A stretch of 5,417 bases of DNA from an uncultured Flavobacteriaceae bacterium. Its GTDB lineage: Bacteria > Bacteroidota > Bacteroidia > Flavobacteriales > Flavobacteriaceae. The first letter of the stretch is position 1. Every line of letters starts with the position of its first letter. The notes beneath the pieces are model-generated. The model was not told where the DNA came from, searched no databases, and saw nothing but the letters and a program-made list of their open reading frames with translations. The translations under genes were made by a program, and so were the position numbers. The DNA lies in assembly GCA_945788155.1 (NCBI GenBank), contig CALZKX010000224.1, positions 1 to 5,417 of the forward strand, in the 5' to 3' direction. Shown here in pieces: positions 1 through 5,417 of the stretch.

Positions 1-48
1 AAATTTTTTTGTTTCCGTTTGAAAACGTGAACTCTTTCACGAAACGTC
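1..48 (+). repeat. Left copy of 48-nt terminal direct repeat (end of upstream pLTR)
   Basis: These 48 bases are identical to 5307-5354. They begin with AAATTTTTTT and end in GAAACGTC directly before the ORF1 ATG. In PLE tandem structures the sequence before the coding region is the 3' end of an upstream copy, so this is probably the visible end of a longer repeat that starts outside the window. An in-frame TGA at 28-30 closes the ORF1 frame upstream. Confidence 0.9.
16..46 (+). ncRNA. Hairpin resembling the 3' half of a hammerhead ribozyme
   Basis: An RNA hairpin can be drawn with an inner 6-bp stem, 26-31 (CGTGAA) pairing with 36-41 (TTCACG) around the loop CTCT. An outer 5-bp stem pairs 16-20 (CGTTT) with 42-46 (AAACG), leaving a 5-nt bulge (GAAAA) on the 5' side. 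Read alternatively as a hammerhead, GTGAA/TTCAC would be stem II, GAAA at 41-44 would be the conserved second box, and GTC at 46-48 the cleavage triplet. Hammerheads in PLE pLTRs are established knowledge. The first box CUGANGA is not present: the bases before stem II read TTTGAAAAC. Self-cleavage is therefore not assured. The same hairpin recurs at 5322-5352. Confidence 0.45.
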
Positions 49-3000
49 ATGTCTAATTTAGAATATAAAAATTATACAGATCTGAATGATCTTATAGTTA
101 ATTTTGGAATTTATGAAGTCGCCCGTAGCTTTAATTACTTTTCGTATCCCAATTTTAAAAATTATATCCTAAATTTAATTAAAAATGCAAACAATCTTGA
201 ACTAGAGTTTATTACCGGCTACAAAAACTTCTTAGATATACTAAATATCTTGTTAAAAATAGAACATTGTTTAGAACTCACAAATGATAAATTATCCGAC
301 AACTTAAAAAACGTTGTCATCCATGCCTCGTCAGGTGCAACTCTTTTAGATCAAAATTTCGAATGTGAATTCTTAATAAACACTGAATTCGAGAAGTGCA
401 CCATTGATAATCTAACAGAATTATTGTTGGAATACAACTCTCTGAATAAAATCAAAAAAGATAGTGAAAATATGATTATGAAAGAAAATAAAAGCTTGAT
501 TGATCCAGAATTATCGAATGAACAGTCTATTTTCGTTAAAATTGATAATATGTCAAAAAAAAGAAAATGTGTTTCTACTGGAGATAGTAACACTATAAGT
601 ATCAATAACAACAAAAAAATAAAATTACAAAATTTTAATAGTTCCACGAGCAAAAATTATCCCCAAACGTCGAGCATTACAACTAACAGTATCAATGTTA
701 GTAAAAATATAAACTTGAGTGAATGGCTAAATAGTCATAATAATGATAGAGACATTAACCAATCCCCAATAATACATAACCATGTGAAATTAAATAACCG
801 CAGCAAATCTCATTTAAAATTTATGCCCTCGTCAAACAATCGATGGACCAATTATAAGTGGAAAAATTATAAAAAAAATAAAGACACAGAAAAGATTAAA
901 GTAGTTAAATATCCTAATATGGGTAGATTCGTTAATCACGGCCCAACAAAGTCAAATAGCGTAAAGAAAAGTGGAAAAATTGAAGCAAATCAAATTGAGT
1001 TTAAAAATAGCATTCCGAATACCTGTAAATCTAATGTGAGAAGAGTAAATAAAAAATATGAAACAAAAGAGAATGATATTGATAATTTGTTATCCGATCA
1101 TCTTATTAAAAGCAAGAAATTTAGAAATATAAATCAGATCTGCCATAATTATAGAAATATAATTTTAATTAAATTTGGAGACGGTGCTTCTAACATACCG
1201 AATTCTCTTTCTGAATGCTTATCGGAATTGGTTAATAATATTAAAAAATGTACTTTAAATGATAACCAACTGAAATTTTTACAAATTTGCTATGAATCCC
1301 AGATAATCCCAAATTTTATTAGTAATGCTTTCAAAGCGGAAGCTAAAGTGTACTTAGATGTAAGAACAAAGAAATGCGTCAATGCCACATTGAGAAGCAT
1401 TCTCAAATGTAACATTGAAAAGAAAATTATTGACTCAAAAAATTATAATTTAAAAATACAAGAACTATTGATTAAAATTAATAATTTCAAAACATGTAAA
1501 CAAAAAATTTTAGATTATCTTTTTGACTTCTCGATGATACTGAGTATTAAGAATTTTATGATTCACAAAAAGAAATTTAACTACCTTATAAAAAACTCAA
1601 TACATAAGTGTACCTTCGACAACCTACAAATCCATTTGAGTGATAATAAAATAACTCTTAATGATAAAAATATTGTAAATCGCTGTAATAAGGACCATTT
1701 TAGATATAAAATGTATGAATATATGATAAATGCAATTCAAAGTTTTATACTTTCTGACGATAGTAATAATTATAATATCTTAAATGAAATAATCAAATAC
1801 GAAAACAAAAAACCTAATATTGAAGATAACCTATCCAAGATGAATCCTTCTTGTTCTCTTCCTATAATAAAAGCAAAAAATAAATTCCTAAATGAAATAG
1901 AGCTCAATGTTGAAAGAGCATTTTATGGACTAAGATGGAATGAAAAAATTAAAAAGAATGCAAATAATGGGGTATATGAAACCTTAAATACCCCATTTGA
2001 CAATAAAAGATCTACTCTCCCAGACAAACTAAATAATGATTATGAATACAGACTTCGAATATTAAAAAGAGACATAATGAGTGTCTACAGAAATCTAAAC
2101 CTGAAAAGAGATCAAAACAAAAATCAACTTGAAATTACAAAAGATATAAGAAATTATTGCAAAAAAAACGACTTAATCATTATACAAAGTGATAAAACAA
2201 AACGTAATATGATTATAAGTATCGATGAATATAAACGAATGGGAAAAACATTTTTGAACAATAATAAGGATTATAGTAAACTAGAGAAAAGTAACAGCGC
2301 TAAAATTGAAAAATTATGTAACAAGAAATTGGTAGAACTTTCTAATAAAATAAAATTGAACAAAAATGATCTTATGAAATGTAAAATACAGAATTCACAT
2401 CCTGCTGAATTCTTTTTTAACATAAAAGATCATAAAAAAAGAAATGAAGAAGGCCTTTATCCGATTAGACCGATTGCCTCGGTGCATAATACCCCCGTGG
2501 ACGGCATTGATTTTATTTTACAAAAAATTCTTACACAAGCTTCATCTATAGTCCCAAGTAATATAAGAGATGCAGATGAAGCGATTGGTTTTTTCAATGA
2601 ATTAAACAATCAAAATATGATTGATAAGAACAGCAAAATTATATCCTTAGACGTGGTTAATTTATACCCTTCCATCCCCCTTGATAAAGGTTTAGATTTT
2701 ACCAAGAAATTTTTACAAGAACACGAGGATGAAATTGACTTTCTTGGGCTAGACATTAAAGATGTCCTAGACCTCCTTAAAATAATAAGTACGAATTATG
2801 AAATAATTTTTAACAATGAAGTTTTCCTCCAAAAAAATGGAGTTCCTATGGGAGCTAGATTTGCACCTCCATATGCGATTATTTTTATGTATGAATTAGA
2901 GAAACAAATCATGAGTCAAATTAATACAAATGAATTGGAGATAACTCTCTATAAAAGATATATTGACGATATCTTATTTATATACAAAGACTGCTCGGTT

Positions 3001-3939
3001 AATAAAAAATGGAATTATGACACAATCCTAAATCACTTCAATAAAGAATGCAAAAAAATTAAATTCACCATTGAAACTCCGAATGAAAACGGTTATATTC
3101 CTTTTTTAGATTCAATGATTAAATTAGAAAAAAACAAAATTATGTATAAATGGTATCAAAAAGAGTTACATTCAGGAAATTTAATACACTTCGACTCACA
3201 ACTACCAATTTCAAATAAAAAAAACTATGCTATTAATACATTCAGAACACTTCTCAAACGTAATAACTGTATTACAGAACTCAATAAATCAATAAAATTT
3301 GTTTGTAATCAACTTTGGGACAACGGGTTCCCAGATAACATAATCACAGACTGTCTAAAAATAGCGATGTTCGCGGGACCAAAAATTGACAATAATAATA
3401 ATAAGAATAAGAATGATTCCTACAAAACTTGCATAAAGTTACCATATATCAATGAAAACATCAATAGTAAAGTTCAAAAAATGATTAGAAAAAATAATAT
3501 AAACATTAAACTAATAAACACTAAAGACAATGAACCAAAAAAATTAGGAAATAAAATTGAAAACAAATCGTGCACTGGCTGTTCATTATGTAACCTTTTT
3601 AATATAAAAAATTATTGTCTAACACACAAAGTTATTTATGACATAGAATGCCAGTTATGTAAAAATCATTATATTGGGCGTACTATGCGTCCTTTACACA
3701 ACAGAATTAAAGAACATTTGGCAGATTGGAAGAATATAGAAAGCAAAGGTGCACTTGGTCACCACATGAAAAATTCTCATAATCTAGATACAGTTAGTTT
3801 GAACTTGATTAAAATTAAAATACTGGATCATAGTAGAAATACTCCTGATAACATTATCAAAGAGGCTTTTTCAATTTTAAAAAATAAACCTGAATTAAAT
3901 CGGAAATTCGAATGCACTTCCTCCGAATATATTTCGTAA
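49..3939 (+). CDS. Penelope-like element replicase: reverse transcriptase with GIY-YIG endonuclease
   Basis: This 1296-aa protein would copy the element RNA and nick the target DNA for target-primed reverse transcription in the nucleus. Residues 1 to about 600 form an Asn/Lys-rich extension I cannot assign, with basic clusters KKRK (170-173) and KKIK (189-192) that look like a bipartite nuclear signal. PLE-type N-terminal RT sequence runs from about 617 (IELNVERAFYGLRWN), through QSDKTKRN (713-720), to the IKDHKK and RPIAS blocks (about 785-815). RT motif A is SLDVVNLYPS with D868, motif B is GVPMGARFAPP (931-941), and motif C is YIDD with D973 and D974. PFLDSMI is the following conserved PLE block. 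A CTGCSLC cluster (1175-1181) precedes the nuclease. The nuclease has VIY (1195-1197), CQLC (1201-1204), YIG (1208-1210), R1219, H1223, HH and H1244, catalytic-type E1272, and N1284. The CxxC inside the GIY-YIG core plus histidines matches the PLE Zn-finger-like feature. It is longer than Drosophila Penelope because of the N-terminal extension. ATG49 is the first ATG, after an in-frame TGA at 28-30. Confidence 0.95.
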   Translation: MSNLEYKNYTDLNDLIVNFGIYEVARSFNYFSYPNFKNYILNLIKNANNLELEFITGYKNFLDILNILLKIEHCLELTNDKLSDNLKNVVIHASSGATLLDQNFECEFLINTEFEKCTIDNLTELLLEYNSLNKIKKDSENMIMKENKSLIDPELSNEQSIFVKIDNMSKKRKCVSTGDSNTISINNNKKIKLQNFNSSTSKNYPQTSSITTNSINVSKNINLSEWLNSHNNDRDINQSPIIHNHVKLNNRSKSHLKFMPSSNNRWTNYKWKNYKKNKDTEKIKVVKYPNMGRFVNHGPTKSNSVKKSGKIEANQIEFKNSIPNTCKSNVRRVNKKYETKENDIDNLLSDHLIKSKKFRNINQICHNYRNIILIKFGDGASNIPNSLSECLSELVNNIKKCTLNDNQLKFLQICYESQIIPNFISNAFKAEAKVYLDVRTKKCVNATLRSILKCNIEKKIIDSKNYNLKIQELLIKINNFKTCKQKILDYLFDFSMILSIKNFMIHKKKFNYLIKNSIHKCTFDNLQIHLSDNKITLNDKNIVNRCNKDHFRYKMYEYMINAIQSFILSDDSNNYNILNEIIKYENKKPNIEDNLSKMNPSCSLPIIKAKNKFLNEIELNVERAFYGLRWNEKIKKNANNGVYETLNTPFDNKRSTLPDKLNNDYEYRLRILKRDIMSVYRNLNLKRDQNKNQLEITKDIRNYCKKNDLIIIQSDKTKRNMIISIDEYKRMGKTFLNNNKDYSKLEKSNSAKIEKLCNKKLVELSNKIKLNKNDLMKCKIQNSHPAEFFFNIKDHKKRNEEGLYPIRPIASVHNTPVDGIDFILQKILTQASSIVPSNIRDADEAIGFFNELNNQNMIDKNSKIISLDVVNLYPSIPLDKGLDFTKKFLQEHEDEIDFLGLDIKDVLDLLKIISTNYEIIFNNEVFLQKNGVPMGARFAPPYAIIFMYELEKQIMSQINTNELEITLYKRYIDDILFIYKDCSVNKKWNYDTILNHFNKECKKIKFTIETPNENGYIPFLDSMIKLEKNKIMYKWYQKELHSGNLIHFDSQLPISNKKNYAINTFRTLLKRNNCITELNKSIKFVCNQLWDNGFPDNIITDCLKIAMFAGPKIDNNNNKNKNDSYKTCIKLPYINENINSKVQKMIRKNNINIKLINTKDNEPKKLGNKIENKSCTGCSLCNLFNIKNYCLTHKVIYDIECQLCKNHYIGRTMRPLHNRIKEHLADWKNIESKGALGHHMKNSHNLDTVSLNLIKIKILDHSRNTPDNIIKEAFSILKNKPELNRKFECTSSEYIS
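3391..3413 (+). repeat. AAT/AAG triplet tract inside ORF1 linker
   Basis: A run of AAT triplets with interspersed AAG encodes an Asn/Lys stretch (NNNNKNKN) between the RT thumb region and the Cys cluster ahead of the GIY-YIG domain. It keeps the frame and probably forms a flexible linker. The tract may vary in length between copies. Confidence 0.7.
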
Positions 3940-3979
3940 CTGATTACCTATACCCTAGAGTAATCTATTTACATTTTTC

Positions 3980-4035
3980 GCAGCAAATTCAATCTTAGTA
4001 TCCTCAAAGCTAATCGTCTTCAGAGATTTTGCTGC
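3980..4035 (+). other. Hairpin A downstream of ORF1
   Basis: GCAGCAAA at 3980-3987 is the exact reverse complement of TTTGCTGC at 4028-4035, giving an 8-bp stem around a 40-nt loop. The 5' arm with its preceding base (CGCAGCAA, 3979-3986) and the 3' arm TTGCTG plus CTGTG are shared with hairpin B at 4739-4768 after ORF2. The long loop makes stability moderate, but the shared arms suggest a repeated cis-acting RNA element. Confidence 0.5.
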
Positions 4036-4197
4036 TGTGGTAATTTTAATTTAAAAAAAAATAATTATATTTCTAGTGTATTTATAACCTTTGATCTTAT
4101 TATAGTTTTTAATTTTACCTTTTTATATATTTCTTAACGGTGTTTTTGTTGTGGATACACACCGGTTTGAGTTACCCCGATTCTTAATATAAGGATA

Positions 4198-4203
4198 AAT
4201 AAA
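4198..4203 (+). terminator. Candidate polyadenylation signal AATAAA
   Basis: A canonical AATAAA hexamer sits 259 nt after the ORF1 stop and about 80 nt before ORF2, followed by AT-rich sequence. It could end an ORF1-only transcript before ORF2. In sequence this AT-rich a chance hexamer is likely, so support is limited to the motif and its position in the spacer. Confidence 0.35.
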
Positions 4204-4244
4204 TTTTTTATCACTAATAATGCTAGTACAATCTTATTTTTAAA

Positions 4245-4272
4245 TATACCTTAACAATGCATTTTTTCACAG
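4245..4272 (+). promoter_or_regulatory. Candidate 3' splice acceptor just upstream of ORF2
   Basis: TTAAC at 4251-4255 fits the branch-point consensus YUNAY. It is followed by a TTTTTT run and CACAG ending at 4272, with the branch A (4254) 18 nt before the AG. The ORF2 ATG lies 9 nt further on. This is a well-formed animal acceptor and would place ORF2 at the start of a spliced message. No strong donor was noticed in the spacer or in the 48-nt leader; the best donor is GTAAGT at 5194-5199, which would be upstream of this acceptor only in a tandem copy. Confidence 0.5.
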
Positions 4273-4281
4273 ATTAATCCC

Positions 4282-4638
4282 ATGGAATCGAATTTTACTG
4301 AAAGCCCTAATGCAAAAAAAGCCAAGACAACTAATTATGACTACGAAGAATTATTCAAAAATATGCAAACCTTTTTAGAAAACAAAAAATGTGATAAACC
4401 ATCGTCATCAGATGCCCCGCATATTATTGAACAAAAGAGACTAGACTCGATAAAAGAGTCGTTGTCAGAAGAGAATATTAAACTAGCCACGTACCTCCGT
4501 GAACAAATGGCACTTGATTTCAAAGCCTTTTTATGGAGCAATCTGCCGTTAATTTATGAAAGGAGAATTAATAATATGGATTCAAAAAGTTTCAGAGGAG
4601 GACGAGGAGGCCGTGGTGGCCGAGGCCGCCACACCTAA
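4282..4638 (+). CDS. ORF2: small basic protein with C-terminal RGG box, function unknown
   Basis: This 118-aa protein is not one I recognise from described PLEs. It has a short basic cluster NAKKAK (10-15) that could serve as a nuclear signal, then a charged, probably helical region from about residue 20 to 98 (EELFKNMQTFLENKK; later KESLSEENIKLATYLREQM). It ends in an RGG box (FRGGRGGRGGRGRH) typical of RNA-binding and arginine-methylated proteins. I infer an RNA-binding or chaperone role on the element RNA, similar in idea to ORF1p of LINEs, without homology evidence. The RGG codons are sharply GC-richer than the surrounding sequence. The start has G at +4 and sits 9 nt after an acceptor-like AG. 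The frame is open with clear amino-acid composition bias, so it is probably real; a captured host exon is an alternative origin. Confidence 0.7.
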   Translation: MESNFTESPNAKKAKTTNYDYEELFKNMQTFLENKKCDKPSSSDAPHIIEQKRLDSIKESLSEENIKLATYLREQMALDFKAFLWSNLPLIYERRINNMDSKSFRGGRGGRGGRGRHT

Positions 4639-4653
4639 TTTACGAATCTAGCC

Positions 4654-4668
4654 TATTTATTTATTTTT
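4654..4668 (+). promoter_or_regulatory. AU-rich element-like motif after ORF2
   Basis: The sequence TATTTATTTATTTTT contains the nonamer TTATTTATT (4657-4665), the core of AU-rich mRNA decay elements, 18 nt after the ORF2 stop. In AT-rich DNA this may be chance; it is listed as a possible control of ORF2 mRNA stability. Confidence 0.25.
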
Positions 4669-4738
4669 ATAATTTAATGTGTATAATTGTTAACATTATA
4701 AAGTTTTTACTATATTCTCTAGAATATTTTCACTTTGG

Positions 4739-4768
4739 ACGCAGCAAGTATAACTAGACTTGCTGTGT
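4739..4768 (+). other. Hairpin B downstream of ORF2
   Basis: Bases 4739-4749 pair with 4758-4768 to give an 11-bp stem with one G-U wobble (4741 with 4766) and an 8-nt loop. The stem repeats the CGCAGCAA / TTGCTG core of hairpin A. There is no T-run directly after it, so it does not look like a simple terminator. A recognition structure for an element protein, or an RNA stability element, is more plausible. Confidence 0.6.
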
Positions 4769-5076
4769 TTTAAGATTGCTTTGATTTCTAGCTATACCTT
4801 AACTGTGTATTTTATGTCTTGAAACATTTTAAATGAAATAATAGTTTTTACGCTTTTCTGGCTTTCCTTTACTTATTTCTAACTAGAGTTTTGTCTTTAA
4901 CCATTATCTCGGCTAAAGTATAGGTAACTTTTAATTTAAATTTTAAGTTGAGTTTTTACAGATGATATAAATACTATATAACAACTGTTAAGAGTATTAT
5001 GAATTTGATAACATAAATTGTACGCATTGATAAACACTTAGAATTATATTGTAATTACACTTATTGTAATTGTGAA

Positions 5077-5106
5077 TATATTTTGAATCTTAATTGCGCG
5101 TCAGTT
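5077..5106 (+). promoter_or_regulatory. Candidate pol II promoter: TATA-like box plus TCAGTT initiator
   Basis: TATATTTT at 5077-5084 lies about 26 nt before A5103 of TCAGTT (5101-5106), an exact match to the arthropod initiator TCAKTY. The initiator sits in the only local GC-rich island (GCGCG) and inside the inverted repeat GTCAG-TTAC-CTGAC (5100-5113). A start here would give a leader running into the 48-nt repeat and the ORF1 of a downstream unit, as expected of a PLE pLTR promoter. The lone TATAAATA at 4966-4973 is a competing candidate. Confidence 0.4.
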
Positions 5107-5190
5107 ACCTGACAAATTTTAGCCTAGAACTTATATTGCATTATTAATTTATTTATATTTTTTTAACATTTATTCATCCTGCTAATAGTA

Positions 5191-5199
5191 TTGGTAAGT
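5191..5199 (+). promoter_or_regulatory. Candidate 5' splice donor TTG|GTAAGT
   Basis: GTAAGT at 5194-5199 is an ideal donor hexamer. It lies 91 nt after the candidate transcription start. Possible partners are nearby AGs at 5289 and 5295, giving introns of 96 or 102 nt. In a tandem copy, the strong acceptor before ORF2 at 4272 is another possible partner. Drosophila Penelope has a small intron in the equivalent pLTR position, which supports the reading. Confidence 0.45.
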
Positions 5200-5225
5200 T
5201 TTTAGATTTGCTATTTCTGCTTTTT

Positions 5226-5281
5226 AGCCGAAGTGTCTGGTGTTTTTTATCTGTTTCGTTTTTATATGTGACATTTCGGTT
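5226..5281 (+). other. Long hairpin in putative 5' leader/intron
   Basis: Bases 5228-5237 (CCGAAGTGTC) pair with 5270-5279 (GACATTTCGG): ten pairs, one of them G-U. G5227/T5280 and A5226/T5281 extend it to twelve. The 32-nt loop is T-rich. The 3' arm contains most of the minimal uORF ATGTGA (5266-5271). The hairpin lies between the donor at 5194 and the candidate acceptors at 5289/5295, so it may bring splice sites together or obstruct scanning in unspliced RNA. Confidence 0.6.
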
Positions 5282-5306
5282 TACTGTAGTCTTAGCTTAA
5301 TCCTAA

Positions 5307-5354
5307 AAATTTTTTTGTTTCCGTTTGAAAACGTGAACTCTTTCACGAAACGTC
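5307..5354 (+). repeat. Right copy of 48-nt terminal direct repeat
   Basis: This segment is identical to 1-48, including the hairpin (5322-5352) and the final GAAACGTC. The next base, A5355, is compatible with both the ATG of the left copy (A49) and the ORF1-internal sequence (A3770), so the breakpoint is known only to within one base. Divergence then begins, which marks the probable 3' end of the element. Confidence 0.95.
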
Positions 5355-5417
5355 AAAATTCTCATAATCTAGATACAGTTAGTTTGAACTTGATTAAAAT
5401 TAAAATACTGGATCATA
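5355..5417 (+). pseudogene. Start of second PLE copy, fragment of ORF1 GIY-YIG region
   Basis: All 63 bases equal 3770-3832 in the first copy and would encode residues 1241 to about 1261, between the histidines and the catalytic Glu of the GIY-YIG domain. The match begins at the second base of a codon, right after the terminal repeat, so no ATG-initiated reading frame enters it. It is either a 5'-truncated tandem copy or another copy of the element that served as insertion target. It continues beyond the window. Confidence 0.95.

Larger units (their letters stand above)
3940..4281 (+). other. Spacer between ORF1 and ORF2 with hairpins and processing signals
   Basis: No protein-coding ORF of note lies here. 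Six bases GATTAC (3942-3947) can pair with GTAATC (3960-3965), forming a hairpin that starts 2 nt after the ORF1 stop. A second hairpin, whose stem recurs after ORF2, lies at 3980-4035. A third, weaker one pairs CGGTGT (4138-4143) with ACACCG (4159-4164). An AATAAA at 4198-4203 and a splice-acceptor-like element ending at 4272 complete the region. The concentration of structure and processing signals suggests a role in RNA end formation or in expressing ORF2, but function is not shown by sequence alone. Confidence 0.6.
4639..5306 (+). other. 3' noncoding region, putative pLTR-like regulatory segment
   Basis: This 668-nt AT-rich stretch has no credible gene on either strand. It holds an AU-rich motif (4654-4668), hairpin B (4739-4768), a TATAAATA (4966-4973), a TATA-like plus initiator pair (5077-5106), a 5' donor (5194-5199), a start-stop minimal uORF ATGTGA (5266-5271) and a long hairpin (5226-5281). 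In Drosophila Penelope the promoter and a small intron lie in the pLTR, so this region is the natural candidate for controlling the downstream tandem copy. Confidence 0.6.
49..5354 (+). mobile_element. Penelope-like retroelement, complete unit with GIY-YIG endonuclease
   Basis: The sequence shows a single retroelement unit of about 5.3 kb. ORF1 encodes a reverse transcriptase fused to a C-terminal GIY-YIG nuclease, the diagnostic arrangement of endonuclease-bearing Penelope-like elements. A second small ORF and about 0.7 kb of noncoding 3' sequence follow. The unit boundary is set by the exact 48-nt repeat at 1-48 and 5307-5354. The downstream copy of the repeat is followed by ORF1-internal sequence instead of the ATG region. 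No conventional LTRs, gag, integrase, poly(A) tail or target-site duplication can be seen. PLEs are known to insert by target-primed reverse transcription and to form partial tandems (pLTRs). The unit could instead be drawn from 1 to 5306; the two versions differ only in which copy of the repeat is included. Both ORFs are uninterrupted, which suggests a young copy. Confidence 0.9.

Noticed and set aside
351..653. 100-aa open frame on the minus strand, hydrophobic
   Set aside because: It is the antisense of the AT-rich, Asn/Lys-rich ORF1; such complements give Phe/Leu/Ile-rich frames by composition alone.
1755..1761. CTGACGA, a match to the hammerhead first box
   Set aside because: The following bases cannot form a stem II leading to GAAA and a UH cleavage site; chance match inside ORF1.
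4341..4541. 66-aa open frame on the minus strand
   Set aside because: It lies entirely antisense to ORF2 and shows no domain or start context of its own.
4245..4803. Repeated 11-mer TATACCTTAAC at 4245-4255 and 4793-4803
   Set aside because: The first is part of the acceptor region, but the second is not followed by a pyrimidine run and AG, and a short AT-rich repeat like this can arise by chance.
4966..4973. TATAAATA as the main promoter
   Set aside because: It is a good TATA box by sequence, but no initiator match is seen about 30 nt downstream and the region is AT-rich; kept only as a competing candidate.
1..5417. tRNA, rRNA, CRISPR array, or bacterial operon features
   Set aside because: No cloverleaf, rRNA-like stretch, regularly spaced repeats or ribosome-binding-site pattern was seen; the content is a eukaryotic retroelement.

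Overview
The window is almost entirely one retroelement of the Penelope-like (PLE) class. It belongs to the endonuclease-containing branch that carries a C-terminal GIY-YIG nuclease. PLEs live in eukaryotic, mostly animal, genomes. The very AT-rich sequence, standard genetic code, splice-site-like signals and a pol II initiator-like motif all fit an animal host. An arthropod is plausible because the initiator matches the arthropod TCAKTY form, but the species cannot be told from this window.

Layout. Positions 1-48 are a short copy of the element's 3' terminal sequence and contain a strong hairpin. ORF1 (49-3939, 1296 aa) is the PLE replicase: a long Asn/Lys-rich N-terminal extension with basic nuclear-localisation-like clusters, a PLE-type reverse transcriptase, and a Cys/His-decorated GIY-YIG endonuclease. 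A 342-nt spacer (3940-4281) holds several hairpins, an AATAAA signal and a convincing 3' splice acceptor. ORF2 (4282-4638, 118 aa) is a small protein with a KKAK cluster, a helical middle and a C-terminal RGG box. I do not recognise it as a standard PLE protein. The noncoding region 4639-5306 holds an AU-rich motif, a hairpin related to the one after ORF1, a candidate TATA plus initiator promoter, a 5' splice donor (GTAAGT) and a long hairpin. Positions 5307-5354 repeat 1-48 exactly. They are followed directly by 63 nt (5355-5417) identical to 3770-3832 inside ORF1, so a second, rearranged copy begins there.

How it may work. PLEs often sit in partial tandem arrays in which the 3' part of the upstream copy (the pLTR) drives the downstream copy. 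Read that way, the promoter and donor near 5077-5199 would drive the ORF1 of the next unit, and a long splice from the donor to the acceptor before ORF2 would give a subgenomic ORF2 message. The last point is my inference. The most striking observation is that the 1-48 repeat and the rest of the window part company immediately after the sequence GAAACGTC. This is the place where a hammerhead ribozyme would cleave (after GUC). PLEs are known to carry hammerhead ribozymes in their pLTRs, but the usual box CUGANGA is not intact here, so this may be a decayed or divergent ribozyme that still marks the element boundary.
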